Shown in pieces: positions 43,309 through 55,589 of a DNA stretch of 64,000 nucleotides. Within the stretch, counting starts at the first letter, position 1, and every line of letters begins with the position of its first letter. Both the position numbers and the translations under genes were made by a program. The DNA comes from Phanerochaete sordida. Taxonomy: Eukaryota > Basidiomycota > Agaricomycetes > Polyporales > Phanerochaetaceae. The stretch is taken from positions 462,082 to 526,081 of the forward strand of contig BPQB01000017.1 in NCBI GenBank assembly GCA_019973155.2, read 5' to 3'. The notes beneath the pieces are model-generated. The model ran no database searches. It was not told where the DNA came from and saw only the letters and a list, made by a program, of their open reading frames with translations.

Positions 43309-44654
43309 ATGACCGCCAGCCCCGGGCTGCACATTCCCCTCCATGTCAAGTACATCCAGTCGCTAGGAGAGGTCAGTGCCCCGCAGGACTCCCCTTCTCT
43401 GTGCTGATAGGTTACGAGGCTGCAGAGCAACGATGACCTTGCGTACCATACCACAGCCCACCTGCGCATGAACGCCATCTACTGGGCACTCACGGCACTC
43501 TACGTCATGAAGGAACAGGGTGCATTGGACCGGGACGAGACGATTGCATACGTGCTGAGCTGCTGGGATGATGAGGCAGGTCTGTCCTCGGTTCGCCGCT
43601 GAGGCTCGCGTGCTCACCTTACGCTCCGCAGGCGCGTTCGGCGCGCACCCCGGGCACGACGCACACCTTCTCTCGACCCTGAGTGCAATACAAATTTTGT
43701 GTATGCAAGGTTCTTTGATTAAGCTGGATGTCGACCGAATCACGAAGTGTAAGCACCCTGCGCGCCCAGCCCAGCGTGTCTGACCAGCGGGTAGTCATCC
43801 TGTCGCTGCAGCAGCCTTCAGGAGTCTTCGCCGGCGACAAGTACGGCGAGATAGACACGCGGTTTACTTATACCGCCCTCAATGCGCTTGCACTCCTGGG
43901 TCGCCTGCACGAGGTGGATGTCGAGAAGACCGTTGACTACATCCGCAAGTGCAAGAACTTCGACGGAGGGTTCGGAGCTGTTATTGGTGCGGAAAGCCAC
44001 GCCATGCAAGGTGCGTCGATATTATCTTTCAACTTGACCAGGTTTTATTGAGCTACACAACAGTATTTGTCTGCTGCGCCGCACTCGCAATACTCGACCG
44101 ACTCGACGTCGTAGACCAAGAGATGCTCGCTTGGTGGCTCTCCGAACGTCAACTACCAAACGGAGGCCTTAACGGACGCCCAGAGAAGCTGGAAGATGTG
44201 AGTCTAGGACAACAGTTGGCGTTGCTCGTGAGCTGATGAGAACTGTGGTCTCCAGGTCTGCTACAGCTTCTGGGTGCTCTCCGCTCTGTCAATCCTGAAG
44301 AAGATACCATGGATTGACGCGGACAAGCTGATGACCTTCATCGTCTCTGCTGAGGTACGTAATGACGCAGATAGATTCGAGCGTGAATACTCAGCCATCC
44401 GCAGGACCCGGAGCAGGGCGGCATCTCGGATCGTCCGGGCAACCAGCCTGACGTGTTTCACACTTGCTTTGGGCTTGCAGGTGCGCATATCGGCTTGTCG
44501 TACAGACTATGGCTGACATCATGTAGGTCTATCACTACTAGGATATCCAGGACTGGACGACCTGGACCCAGTCTTCTGTATGCCCGCGAGTCTTATCGAA
44601 GCGAAAGGCTTGAGGAAGCAGTGGCAGGCGCTGCCTCGTCGCCAGCAGTCATGA
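43309..44654 (+). CDS. BET2: Rab geranylgeranyltransferase (GGTase II) beta subunit
   Basis: It is the catalytic beta subunit that attaches geranylgeranyl groups to C-terminal cysteines of Rab GTPases, working with an alpha subunit and Rab escort protein. Eight exons (43309-43371, 43411-43579, 43632-43748, 43795-44010, 44064-44197, 44256-44354, 44405-44480, 44527-44654) join in exact frame to 333 aa, the usual length. Prenyltransferase alpha-alpha barrel repeats are visible: [40 protein letters not shown] (with [14 protein letters not shown]), [54 protein letters not shown] (the zinc-site Asp/Cys region), [11 protein letters not shown], and [20 protein letters not shown] with the zinc-binding His. 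The C-terminus reads [19 protein letters not shown]. All match the GGTase-II beta pattern rather than the FTase or GGTase-I ones. Confidence 0.95.
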
Positions 44655-45555
44655 CTCGCGTGGTTCATTTCAGAGTAAGATATTGAAGGTGCGCTGTCGT
44701 AATTATGTCCATATCGCGAATTCTGGTGTATGGAAATCGCTTGGGCTTGCAGGACGTTCGAATTGACGTCTTTGGCTCGCTTGCAATATCCCTCATCTGC
44801 GCCGGTAGCGCTTATCGAATTCGTGTTCTAGTGCATTTCGTGCAGTTCGCGCTAGTGCGGAGGCATGAGTTCCACCCTCAGCTATCTTCATCGCCCTCAG
44901 GGAGATCTCTCGTCGCATTCATACGTTGGCACCGCAGCCTTAGCACTTTCTCTACCATGTTAAGTGCATTTGTCTCCTGACTCGTCAATCACTCGCAGGT
45001 GTTAGTATCTCTTCTGCCCACGTAAATATTCTGAGCTCGTAGAGCCTCGTAGGGCACCTCACAGTCGACTCTGTGCGCGAAAGGCGGAACCGCTGCATCG
45101 GGTAACCGACGGCTTCCGATCCTAACAAGCGCAAATAACGGTCGAGGGGCAGATACTCGAGAAAATAGTAAGTTGTCCCACATAGACGCGAGCTACCGTG
45201 CACGGAACATATTCCGCATACTGTGAACGGATTCTGTATCTAATTTACGGTTCTGCAGGGTTCTTATCGCTGCCTGAGAGCGGCTTGGTGAGTTGCAGCC
45301 TTGCATCTGCCTGGAACAGTTCTCGTATCAGCTTGTTCACAGGCTTCTCTGCGTGGTCCTAGGTCATCTGCCATCGATTGAGGCTCTTAGATCCTCTGTG
45401 AAGCCCAGCGTACAGTACGGCCCTGTGCGTGAAGATATCCTTTGCCGACCCTGACTGTGTGACCATGGTGTGGTCGCGGAAGTATAAATGTTCACGCATG
45501 ATAGGATCTCTCGCGCTAGGCTGACGCAGTCTAAACCCCCACCCCGCCTCTTTCA
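44655..45555. other. Intergenic, no gene seen
   Basis: There are only short overlapping frames on both strands, AT-richer than the flanks. No domain or repeat noted. It must contain the TauD gene promoter. Confidence 0.5.
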
Positions 45556-46919
45556 ATGTCTACCACCGTCGCTCATGCTCCGAGCAGAAGTCAGCTCGTC
45601 TCTTCGGAGACAGAGGAGATGGAGCAGACGCTTGCGAGTCTCCGTCTAACCGGTGCCCCTACCCCTTTGGCGCTTGGGTCTTCTCTGGAACCATTCGCTC
45701 GAGCAGACCTGACACCCGTCATAGGCACTGAGTTTGGGCGAGGTGTCCAGCTCTCCGAACTCCTCAAAGCGCCAAACGCCGATGACCTCGTTCGTGACAT
45801 TGCGATACTTGGTAAGTAGGACATCGGGCGTTCCACGAATGATGTCGTGCTTATTGTTTTGTGCAGTCTCACAGCGCAATGTCGTCTTCTTCCGCGACCA
45901 GACTCTCTCCATCGAAGAGCAGAAACTGCTGGGCTCAAAACTGGGCGAGCTCACGGGAAAGCCGGCATCCTCAAAGTTGCACATTCACCCTGTCACGCAG
46001 GAAGGCACAGAAAACGGAGACGAAGTCTGCCCCGTTTCGTCTGAAGGCCTTCGTCAGTATGACGCCGCACATGCTGACAAGTCCGCGTTCGCGTCGTGAG
46101 TAACATTTTTCGCCCCAAGGCACGTTTCACGAATTGACTAGATATATTCTGCGCAGGAAGGGCTGGCACTCAGACGTTACTTTCGAGGCCGTTCCTCCAG
46201 ACTACGCTGTCCTGAAGATGCACACCATTCCAGCGGTCGGTGGCGACACGCTCTGGGCCTCGTGAGTCCTTCATGCCCGCTTCACGACTAGACTGCTAAC
46301 GGCTTGCAGCGGGTATGAGGTGTACGACCGCCTCTCGCCGTCCTTCGCGGCGTACCTCGAGACGCTCGAAGCCGTGCACGAGGGGCGCATGTACCACGAT
46401 ATGATGCAGAGCCAAGGCAAGCGCGTGCGCGTCTGCGAGCGCGGCTCTCCGGGCAACGTCGGCGCGCACCTCGAGGCCGTGCACCCGATCGTGCGCACGA
46501 ATCCGGTCACGGGCTGGAAGAGCGTCTTCGTGAACGCGAGTCACACGAAGCGCATCGTCGGTGTCACCAAGGACGAGAGCGACATGATCTTAAACTACCT
46601 GTACAGCCTCGTGTTTCTCAACCATGACCTTCAGGTCCGGTTTCGCTGGGAGAAGGTGCGCTCTCGATTCTGAACTTTGAGTTAGGGCAGAGCGCTGATC
46701 TTGACGCAGAACTCTATCGCAATATGGGATAACAGGTCATCGTTTCACACTGGGACCCTCGACATCGGGAATGAAATACGCATTGAAGACCGCGTCATGT
46801 CTGTGGTATGTCGCTCATATAATGCCGCGTTTTTGTGCTACATTGAGCCCTCGATGACGCAGGGCGAGAAGCCATATCTGAATCCGAAAATCCAGTCCCG
46901 CCGCCAGGCACTTGATTAA
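45556..46919 (+). CDS. TauD/TfdA-type 2-oxoglutarate dioxygenase
   Basis: Six exons (45556-45811, 45867-46095, 46157-46261, 46310-46655, 46710-46805, 46863-46919) join in exact frame to 362 aa. Signatures: [55 protein letters not shown] with the HxD iron ligands, [40 protein letters not shown], and the distal iron His in [15 protein letters not shown]. The last exon is [18 protein letters not shown]. The order matches fungal sulfonate/alpha-ketoglutarate dioxygenases such as Jlp1-like enzymes, which release sulfite from sulfonates; other TauD enzymes use different substrates. The Arg that binds 2-oxoglutarate should lie about 10-14 residues after the distal His. Here Arg in [10 protein letters not shown] fits that spacing only loosely. 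Confidence 0.9.
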
Positions 46920-47161
46920 ATAACGGAGAGTAGGCGTACCAAACACAAATTGGGTCTTCGTCCAGAAGAAGTCTCGCGAGGACGACGATAGGAGCTTCGA
47001 CTCACTTGTCAGTTCTAGTATCACGATATCGAATGTAGCTAAATCATGCAATGTCAGCGCCTCAATGCCTTGAGGTCGTGAACCTTATCACGGCTCCTAA
47101 TAACACCAGCAGAGTCAGCTATCCTCCTTGTTTGCGACTACAGCGAGCCTAGCCTTCAGTC

Positions 47162-48368
47162 ATGCAAGCCGCTTCTCCGCCCTTCGTCTTCGACATCGCA
47201 CACGCCGACATGATCATTCGCTCGTCTGATGGTACCGATTTTCCTATGTATAAAGTCGATCTCGTGCGATCTTCCCCTATCTTCGAGACGATGTTCGCCC
47301 TTCCTCAGCCGGACCAGGGCACGCCCGGGAACGGGCTGCCCGTCATCGATCTCACTGAGAGCGCTGCGGTGCTGCAAGTTCTCTTGCGCTTCTCCCTCCC
47401 ACGCGCACCGCCAGCGTTGAACGACCTCTCCACCATCGGGCCCGTGCTTGAAGCCGCGCGCAAGTACGAGCTCGCTCCGGCCGGGGAAGCATGTCTGCGT
47501 GCGCTCGAGCGTGCGGTCCCGCGCGAGCCGCTGCGCGTGTACGCTATCGCATGCACCGTGGGTATCGAACCCATCGTGCGTCTCGCCGCACGCACGTCCC
47601 TCCGCGTCCCTCTCGCTCAGCTCGTCGATACGACCATCGTCGAGCTCGAGTCCACCAGCGGCGAGGAGCTGCGTCGGCTCATCAAGTATCGCCACGACTG
47701 TGCGCGTGCGGCCGAGAGCCTGGCCTGCCTCTCGCCCTCGGGGTATAACACATCCTTCCTCCCTGCGGACGGGTCGCACGACATGTTCTTGTGCAGCTGC
47801 ACCTCAAGAAGGCGATCTGGAGGTACCGGCCCTACGTTTCCCCAGTGGTGGAACGCCTATCGACAGGGCCTGAGGGCGAAGCTGCAAGTCTGCCCTTGGG
47901 AAGGGGCAGTGCGCAGCCAGGATGCCATGCAGGCATTTCTCAGTAGCGGAGCCTGCCAGCCATGCAGTCAGGTTTCCGTGAACCAAGTAGGGCATGCGGT
48001 GGCGTATGTCTCCACCAAGATATCGGAAGGGGTTGCAGGGGTTCGTCTCATCTTGTAGAGACCCCTCACAGACTGCCTGACACGCTCCATAGATCCGTTT
48101 AGAATTTGACATGCGCTCAGGAACGCTTCAAATCCCTGCGCGCCGTATTTCACGCACGCTCTCCGCATCCCAAACTACGGATGCTCACGAGCAAGATATC
48201 GCAGATACCGATATCCAGCGGGTCACTCGCGGGCTTGCTGCGATGTACCGGATGTGCCGATCTGGAGGTTTCCTGCTTATGATGACTATGCTTCGCTTCT
48301 ACCTTTCATTGCTGAAGATTTTGGTTCCTTTCTTCATCAGCTTTCTTGCCAGAATAGCGCGTTTCTAG
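47162..48368 (+). CDS. BTB/POZ protein with C-terminal membrane segment, copy 7
   Basis: Exon 1 is 47162-48040 (293 codons) and exon 2 48093-48368, giving 384 aa. It starts MQAASPPFVFDIAHADMIIR, and its BTB fold (SSDGTDFPMYKVDLVRSSP, FETMFALPQP, VIDLTESAAVLQVLLRFSLP, LEAARKYELAPAGEACLRAL) closely follows copy 5. The splice donor GTTCGT is weak, but the acceptor at 48092 leads directly into IRLEFDMRSGTLQIPARRI, which aligns with exon 2 of copies 4 and 5. The C-terminus has a hydrophobic stretch FLLMMTMLRFYLSLLKILVP continuing FFISFLARIARF, the predicted membrane anchor. The gene lies 8 kb from the array and on the opposite strand, so it moved or inverted after duplicating. Confidence 0.85.
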
Positions 48369-49050
48369 CATAGCACACCAGCAGATCTGGAGACGTACGA
48401 TGTAGACTTGCCGATCCGTTCCGTAACAGCCACACCAAGTGTCATGGAATGTAATAGAGTACCCTGATAGCTTCCTTCATCCCAACCCATGCACAACATT
48501 CATTGTCAGCGGAGTCATCAATGCCTGTGCGACATGGACGGCGCGCCCATCAGAGCTTCGCGCTATTGGTGTTCCATATGTATGGCAGAGGAGGCCTAGT
48601 CAGCATCGTATGCCGCCAAGGAATGCGCGGGAGATCATGAGATGATGTAGTCGTACAATATCACTGGGAAATACTAGAGAGCATCAGATGCGTGGTAGCG
48701 AAGACCAGTACTCCTTGTGGATCACATCGCGAAGTCGCTGCAGCCTCGTGGGGACCTCCAACCCAATATTTGCGTGCAGACCCCACACGGGATATTGGAT
48801 AGACATAAGTATACAGCGTCAGTGCGAAAGTGGCGGGCACATACACGATGCACTCCGAACGTTCCCCGATGCGCGAATCACTTGTGGGAGACTTCGCTAA
48901 GTAAGAAGGTCGGAAGGTTGACCGCGGTAACGAGCTTCGTGGGGCTCTCAGCGGACCTTCGTCGTCGTCGTCGTCGTCGTTGTGGCTCGTAGATCGAGAG
49001 TCCACTACAGCCCACGTATCCCTCCCGTGTCTCACTGTCTCCTGGTCTTC
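48369..49050. other. Intergenic, with a GTC microsatellite
   Basis: No gene seen. A run of GTC triplets (about five units) lies at 48961-48976, shortly before the next gene; it encodes nothing on the evidence available. Confidence 0.5.
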
Positions 49051-50506
49051 ATGCTTATTGAGTCCAACAGACTCGGCACAGTCATGACTGCTATCACGAC
49101 CATGCTGATTGGTGACGCCTCCTCTGCCGTGCCTCCGACGTCGGGGAGCGTAGCCGCTCCAACCGAGAGAGACGTGCTACAGAGCCAGCTCGCAGAGGCT
49201 ACCCAGAAAGCCCAAGACCTGGAGAAGATGTCAAAGAGAAAGTCAGAGAAGATCAAGCAGCTCAAAGACGATTTCGCGGCACTCGAGCTGGACAACTCGC
49301 GCAATACGAAGGAGAACAGCAGGCTTACCATCAGATTGGATGAGCTCAGGAGCAGCAGGGAGCGCGGAGAGCGGCAGCGCACCGAGCTGGTGCGAGAGAG
49401 AGAGTACTTGAAGCACCTGCACACGCAGAAGGAAGAAGACGTTGCCAAGCTGCAGGCCGCGCTCAAGGAACACACCCATGTTCACGCGGAGCTCGAGGCC
49501 TCCCAGAAGGCCGTCGCGAAGCTCACCCACGAGCTGCAGCACCTCAAGCTCGCCCACAGTAACACGGAGTCGCTGCTCGCGACGCGCTCGGCCGAACTTC
49601 GCGAGGCGCAGGCCTTCCTCGACAAGAGCGACGCGGTCTCGTACGGCGACGTGCAGCGCATGCTGGAGCACCTGAACGAGCAGATCTTCCAGCTCGCGGC
49701 GCTCGTCACCGACCGGACGCCGTTCGGCGACGGACGCCTCCAGGACCGCGAGCTCGACGCGGTGCACGCCAAGGTCGCGCGGTGGCTCGGGTGCCCCATC
49801 GCGGACATGCTGGCGCAGGCATCGCACGCAGAGGATCCGACGTGGGCGCAGGTCGGGCTCCAGGCGATGGCGGTAGAGCTGGCTGCGTGGATCATCAACG
49901 CGTGGGACGTGGGTCTCGACGACGGGCAGGGCGCTTTGCTCACCAATATGCATCAGCTGCTCTTCGAGAAAGGTATGTCATGCGTTACGATAGAGAGACT
50001 GGGATTTACCCTGCATGCTTCCCCCAGAATCGCAGGCCATCTCTGCGCGCTGGAGAGTACTCTCCCGGCGCTGCGCCAAGGAGCTGGCACGACCGCCGGC
50101 CGACGTTGTCGCGGAGGCCGCCGCGCACCTCCTCGAGTCCCTGCACTGCGTCCTACGCCTTTCCGGCGCGAGAGCTCTCGGCACCAGGAAGTCGTGGGGC
50201 GCAGCGTTTGCGGACAAGGCGCGCGATATCGTCGTACAGTCGTTAGCTGTACAGAAGGCGATCGGCGAGGACGTCGCGTCGGCCGACTTCCAGCTCATTT
50301 GCCCCTCGGCTGCCGGCGCCGCTCTCTTCGACGAGTCGAGCATGGAGGACTTGAACGCTCGGAAACGCGACAAGCTGCGTAAGAGCCGCGATAGCTCCCT
50401 TGTCCTCTGCACGACAGATATCGGGCTCAGGAGGTGCGAAAAGGTGGAGGGTCAAGTCAACGTCGCTGTGGTCGCCAAGGCAAAGGTGATTCTGAAGGAT
50501 TGCTGA
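49051..50506 (+). CDS. Coiled-coil protein of unknown function, paralogue A
   Basis: Exons 49051-49972 and 50028-50506 join in exact frame to 466 aa. About aa 45-210 is a long charged coiled coil (SKRKSEKIKQLKDDFAALEL and onward). It is followed by a conserved globular region: LLATRSAELREAQAFLDKSD, YGDVQRMLEHLNEQIFQLAA and LVTDRT. After the intron come ESQAISARWRVLSRRCAKEL, IGEDVASADFQLICPS and CTTDIGLRRCEKVEG. The intron sits at the same place (phase 1, before the ES/EPQAISARWR block) as in paralogue B at 54140, which has the same total length. Large families with the DVQRMxExLNxEIxQxAA motif exist in mushrooms, but no function is known to me. An ATG at 49084 (MTAITTML) is an alternative start. 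Confidence 0.78.
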
Positions 50507-51061
50507 TCAATACCTGGGTACGTGTACGAATATAGGCGGTCGAATAGAGCGACAATGGATGCTAACCCTAGTTCATGTGCAGATCGTGCGCGGAAGGGCA
50601 TAAAACTTATCTTGAGACCCTAGACTTTGCCAGCCTTCGTTCTAACATCGCGTTTCGATTTTGTATGTCTCCGTGCAAGCCACGTATATAGCGTGTGTTG
50701 GGCACGCACTGCGACAGACAGTTTTCTCGCATAGAATGTGTAGAGGAAGGCGAAGCTGGCTGCTTGCCACGAGGGAGCGAAGATGAACGTTGAGTACTGA
50801 GTGCTGAGCCAACCCGCAGCAATGGATGTCGCCACAGAGCGTCTACTTGATATATCACAGCGTCCGAACAAGGCAATTCTCTTAGTTCGCGGCGCCAGCG
50901 CCGGAGGCAACATGAAGGGCATGTAGGCGGTATCTAGGACTTGAGACGAGCATTCAAAAGCCACAGGATATCACCAAGAATTTAGAGTACGTTGCGATAC
51001 AAATACTACAGGAGACAAGACATAGATACCATTCTTCGACGCAAAACCCTGTCTCTAGAAC
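50507..51061. other. Intergenic between convergent genes, no gene seen
   Basis: 3' regions of coiled-coil paralogue A and of the Hsp70-like gene meet here. The minus-strand frames at 50607-50964 have no recognisable content. Confidence 0.5.
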
Positions 51062-53498
51062 TCAGTAAGCCTGCGGAACGTCGTCGTACACAATCTTCGC
51101 TTCGCCCCTGGCAAAAGAGTCAGCACAAAAAGTACATTCAGCAATCATAACGCATACCGCTTTTCCTGTCCCTACGAGGGTAGGCACGTGAGTTGAAATA
51201 TGTAGACATCATGGCGCATAACGTACGTTCTCGAACCAGGCAATTTGCGCTGTCATTTCGGTCAGACCGCAGGACAAGACGACATCAAACTCCTGTATGT
51301 AGTAGTGGCCGTTCGAGCTTTGCTTCTTCTGTCTTGCGACCCGCGATGTATCCGCGTGGATAGTACAGAGAGTAGTGAAGCACTCTGCAATATGTCAGCG
51401 TACAGGACCGTATCTCTGAAGGGCGTGTGGCCTCACCTGGCTCGATATCTGTCCATCGTGGACTCTTGCGAGCCCCGCGGTAGCATGACACCTCGGAGGA
51501 GATATGGTCCAGCGTGCGAGGCTCGGTGGCCTCCAGCGAGAAGTGTCGTCGTAATTCTTCGTTTTCGCCTACCCTAATGCCCTGGACATCTACGTAAGTG
51601 TCTGTCCTCGAAGTCGGAGTCCTGCCATCATACATACTTTCTCTAGGATGACTGAGAACCCATCTGGAATGGAGTATCTGCCGGAAGGCTTGAGGCGCTT
51701 GGTAGAGTGACGAAGGACGTGCTCTGGGTCCGATGCATCGTAGGGAAACCAGCAAGTTGAGCCATATGTGGAACGCGAGATGCGAGCAGTTACGGAGTGG
51801 CCAAGGAAGAAAGACACGGCGCCTTCGGCGACGGCCTTATTTCTGCACGAGTGATAGTATCATATCGCATGGTGTACCATACTAAGGGACGTACGTATGG
51901 TTGTCCGGCCTCGACAGGTCCATGTCCATGGACGTTAGGACATTCTTCAACTTCGCGTACAGCCAGGGGCTAGCGGCGAAGCCGCCAACGAGAAACGCAA
52001 TCTAGGAAAAGGACAGCATGTGAGAGGGCACGGAGAATCCATCCAGCGTTCTACGTACGTTGACCGTCTCGGACGCGAGCTTCAGCTGTTGACGCACAGC
52101 GTCGGCGATCCCGTCGATCGATGCTTGGAAGAAGCCGGCAACGTCCACCCTGAATGGCGACGCAGATCGTGAGTTCACATGCCGCCAATCATTATACTTA
52201 GAACTCGACGTACCCTTCGAGTGTGAGCTGCCCGCTGCGAATGCCGACATCGGGATCGCGGTCGCGCATAGAGCCGAACTTGATGAACGAGCGGTCGGCG
52301 GGGTCCTTGAACGTCGGCTTCGTCGACTTCTCGAAGCTCTCCATCATCGTCATGAGGTCCTCGTCGTTCCCGTAGCGCGAGTTACGGAGCTTCGCTTCAA
52401 GTTGATTAGTATATCTGTAGCGCGCCCGACTCTCGTAAGTAGACCTACCCTTCAGGAACTCCAGGGCGCGCATGTTCACACGAGTAGAGCCTTGTAGAAG
52501 GCCTGCAGGAAGTTCAGCCAATCGAACAGGATAGTGTAGGATACGCGTGACGTACAATCCGCGGGTGCGATCTCTTCGACAGTCAGCGGGTGTGTCTCGG
52601 AGATTTGATACGTGCTGATGTCAACCGTGCCGCCGCCTGCGTCGATGACCATGATGCTCGTGCCGTCCTATATCTTAGGTGAGCTTGACGAGGACAAGTA
52701 GAGTAGTAGGCGACGACGTACTCGAATGACATTCGCAGCAAGGCCATTGTCGACACAGTACAACAAACTTGCCTCGCCCTCGGTGACGAAGTGCACCCGA
52801 GCGTGCCCATCAGGCGTATCGGGGACGAGGCGAGCGTACACCGCCGCCTGCCGCATCTTGCCCTGCTGAGATCCCTCCCAGCCATTGGGGTGGCTGAGAA
52901 CGATCTCGATGCGGTCCTGGACGGAGGACCACAGGCTCGCGCCGTTCGGATGGGTTTCAATGATGTACTTCTTCGTGCAGTCGAAGAGGTACATAAGGAA
53001 ATCCCCGAACACCTCGACGACGGTCTTCCCGGGCGGCAGCGGCCTCAGGTCGGCGGCGCGCAGGCCGTCGGACTCGAGCGCGTTCGGGCGCAGGTGCAGC
53101 TTGAACCTGGAACATATGGCTCTTAGCTCCAATGACGTTTCAAAAACCGACGTCGGGCAACATACCACTCAACGAAGAGCAGATCTTCGTCCTCGGCGAC
53201 GAGGGTCATCCCCGGGTCGCGTGCTTCTGCGCCGGCTGCGCGGACCTGGCCCTCCTGTGTGTAGTACAGGATGGACGGGATCTTGAAGTCCCCGTTTTCC
53301 TGTCCAGGAAAGCTATGACACGGTAAGAACGGCGTAGAGCGCGGTCGGTGAGAAGTAGACTGACCGCGTGACGCCTTGGATTTTCGGTACTTCCCCAGGA
53401 TCGAGGATGGCATATCCGACACCGCTATAAGTGGTGCCTACATCCATGGCGACGACGAGCTTGCGCAGAGGACCGGCGAACTGATTCATCGAGGGCAT
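51062..53498 (-). CDS. HSPA12-like Hsp70 family ATPase
   Basis: Thirteen exons (53498-53365, 53312-53166, 53106-52722, 52667-52556, 52502-52449, 52394-52214, 52149-52059, 52001-51895, 51842-51634, 51601-51437, 51384-51227, 51171-51158, 51107-51062) join in exact frame to 600 aa. Actin/Hsp70 fold signatures: phosphate loop 1 VVAMDVGTTYSGVGYAILD, phosphate loop 2 SIMVIDAGGGTVDISTYQI, and the adenosine loop IAFLVGGFAASPWLYAKL. Between them lie RIEIVLSHPNGWEGSQQGKM and EGEASLLYCVDNGL, typical of the HSPA12A-related proteins that are greatly expanded in Agaricomycetes. The classical substrate-binding domain with its EEVD end is missing; the protein ends IVYDDVPQAY. So it has the ATPase fold without a standard chaperone C-terminus. 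Clients are unknown. Exon 12 is only 14 nt and should be confirmed. Confidence 0.88.
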
Positions 53499-54139
53499 AT
53501 TGGAAGAGAGAGAGAGGCTCGCGAGCTGAAGGGAACGGGGGGAGGGAGGCGCGAAAGGTCTTATATCCTTATATCCGCAGCAGTCATACTTCAGAGGCAT
53601 CTGACCGAAAAGGCTTGACGATGTGAAGTTCAGAAACGAGCCGAGCTTCGTGATGAGATGCCGCTGTGCTGCACGAGGGCGTGAGAGATACGCAAGATCG
53701 CCGCCTCAGACCTTCTGACCGAGAATTATCGCACCGAGGAGGCGCACCTGAGGCTGGATGCTTTCCAATGGATGAACAATACTTGCACACCTTGTAAAGC
53801 AGGCACCTTCGTACATGCGCGTACGTCGTAACAATATTGCGTTTGCATGGGCAATGGTGGACGACCGTTCCGCGGCTTCAAACCTGGAACGCCTCGGCGA
53901 ACCGATTTACGAAGGCCTTCGCGTGATAAAGTGATCAGACCCGACGTACTAGGACATCGCCTCCGCATAAGGAGAACATCGCGAAACCGACTTCTGCTGC
54001 GGAGGATCATTTGCAGAAGCGGCGTGCAGCACGCTGCACCTGGGTGTGCTGCTCGGGCGAAGACCTGGAGGTTGCGATGTGAAAGGCTCGACGCAATGCG
54101 AGCGCGTGTTCCCAACGCACTTTCCCCCCGCCTCCTCTC
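53499..54139. other. Divergent promoter region, no gene seen
   Basis: It lies between the Hsp70-like gene (minus) and coiled-coil paralogue B (plus). The frames on both strands overlap and show no domain. Confidence 0.5.
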
Positions 54140-55589
54140 ATGAACTTTGCCTCACGGATCCTCGCGTTCATCCTGGATATCATGGCTTTTCTCCTCGGTC
54201 TCCGCAAGCGCAGCCGTGCCAAGCCCGCGGAGGAGGAATCTCTCGTGGGCAACGAGGGTCTTGCTCAGGCGCTGAAGGACGCGCTGGCAGAGGCAGAGGA
54301 GTGGAGGGTCAAGTACACTGACGTCTCAAAGCAACTCTGTACCGCGAAGAAGGCGGAGGAGGACATGAGCAAGGAGGTCGAGAGGCAGAAGAAGGAGCTG
54401 GCGGGCTTGAGGGCGTTGAATGCGACGATGGCAGAGGAACAGAGGAAGCACTGGGGAGAGAGAACGGCGGCCAAGGAGGAGCTCGAGGCGGTGAGGCAGG
54501 CCGCCGAGAAGGAGATCGTCGCGCTCAGGAAATGCCTGGAGAAGTACGCGGGGACGGAGCGCGAGCTGCAGGACGCACAGAAGGCGCTGGGCGAGGTCTC
54601 GCGGGAGCTCGTCCATGTGCGCGGCGACCGCGACAACGCGAAATCGCTGCTCGCCACGCGCACTGTCGAGCTCCGTGAGGCCAGCGCGTACCTCGCGAAG
54701 ACGGACACCGTCTCGCACGCCGACGTGCAGCGCATGATCGAGGGCTTGAACGCCGAGATCTTCCAGCTCGCCGCGCTCGTCACGGACAGCGTCGCCTTCG
54801 CCCAGCCCGCCCGGATCCCCGCGGCGGACCTGCCTGTGCTTCTCGAGAGCGCGGGGAGGCTGATAGGCAAGGAGTTCGTGCAGTTCTTGCACTCCAACTT
54901 GCACGGTGAAGACGCCATCTGGGTACAGCTCGCACTACAGGCGACGGCCAATGCGTTCGCCAGCCGGACCGTCAGCGCATGGGACTTGAGGTTCAAGAGC
55001 GGGCAGAATTCGTTGCTGACGGACATTCATCAGCAAATGTTCGAGAACGGTGAGTCGACACGTTTCATGGACTTGCGTACCTTTCTAAGTATACACAGAG
55101 CCCCAAGCAATCTCCGCTCGGTGGCGCATTCTGTCCAGACGATATGCCGGACGTCTCGGCCGTGAGGTTGACGTCGTGACGAGTGGCACGACCAAGCTCG
55201 TCGACACTTTCAAAATCATCCTCGTCATCTCCGGCGCACAGGATTTCATCTCCACAATTGACTGGCCCGGCGTCTACAGCAAGGCCAACAGCATCATCGC
55301 CAGTAGCGTCAAGGTGCAGAGGGTCGTCGGCGAAGATATCGCCTCTGCGGACTTCCAGATCATCTGCCCCTTCGAGAGCGATCCATTCGACCTCGAGTGC
55401 ATGGCGGACGTGGAAGAGTGTGCCAGGGGCGAGAGGGGAAGACCAGCCAAACTGAATGTCGTCATCTGTACATCGGAGCTGGGGCTGCGCCGGTGCGAGA
55501 AAGTGGACGGGGAGGGATCTGGTGTCAAGTCGACCACACTCCTGAAAGCGAAAGTTGTGCTACCTCCGGCGTGCGAGGTCGTCGCTTAG
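54140..55589 (+). CDS. Coiled-coil protein of unknown function, paralogue B
   Basis: Exons 54140-55049 and 55099-55589 join in exact frame to 466 aa, the same length as paralogue A. The start MNFASRILAFILDIMAFLLG is hydrophobic and followed by basic residues (RKRSRAK), which could be an N-terminal membrane anchor; paralogue A lacks it. A coiled coil spans about aa 45-190 (EEDMSKEVERQKKELAGLRA). Then come LLATRTVELREASAYLAKTD, HADVQRMIEGLNAEIFQLAA and LVTDSVAF, and after the phase-1 intron EPQAISARWRILSRRYAGRL, VGEDIASADFQIICPFESD and CTSELGLRRCEKVDG. The domain order matches paralogue A throughout. The Hsp70-like gene lies between the pair on the opposite strand. Confidence 0.8.

Noticed and set aside
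29126..48368. Possible secondary-metabolite or operon-like cluster including BTB, GNAT and dioxygenase genes
   Set aside because: No polyketide synthase, NRPS, terpene cyclase, P450 or transporter in the window; the dioxygenases and BET2 are unrelated housekeeping or accessory genes.
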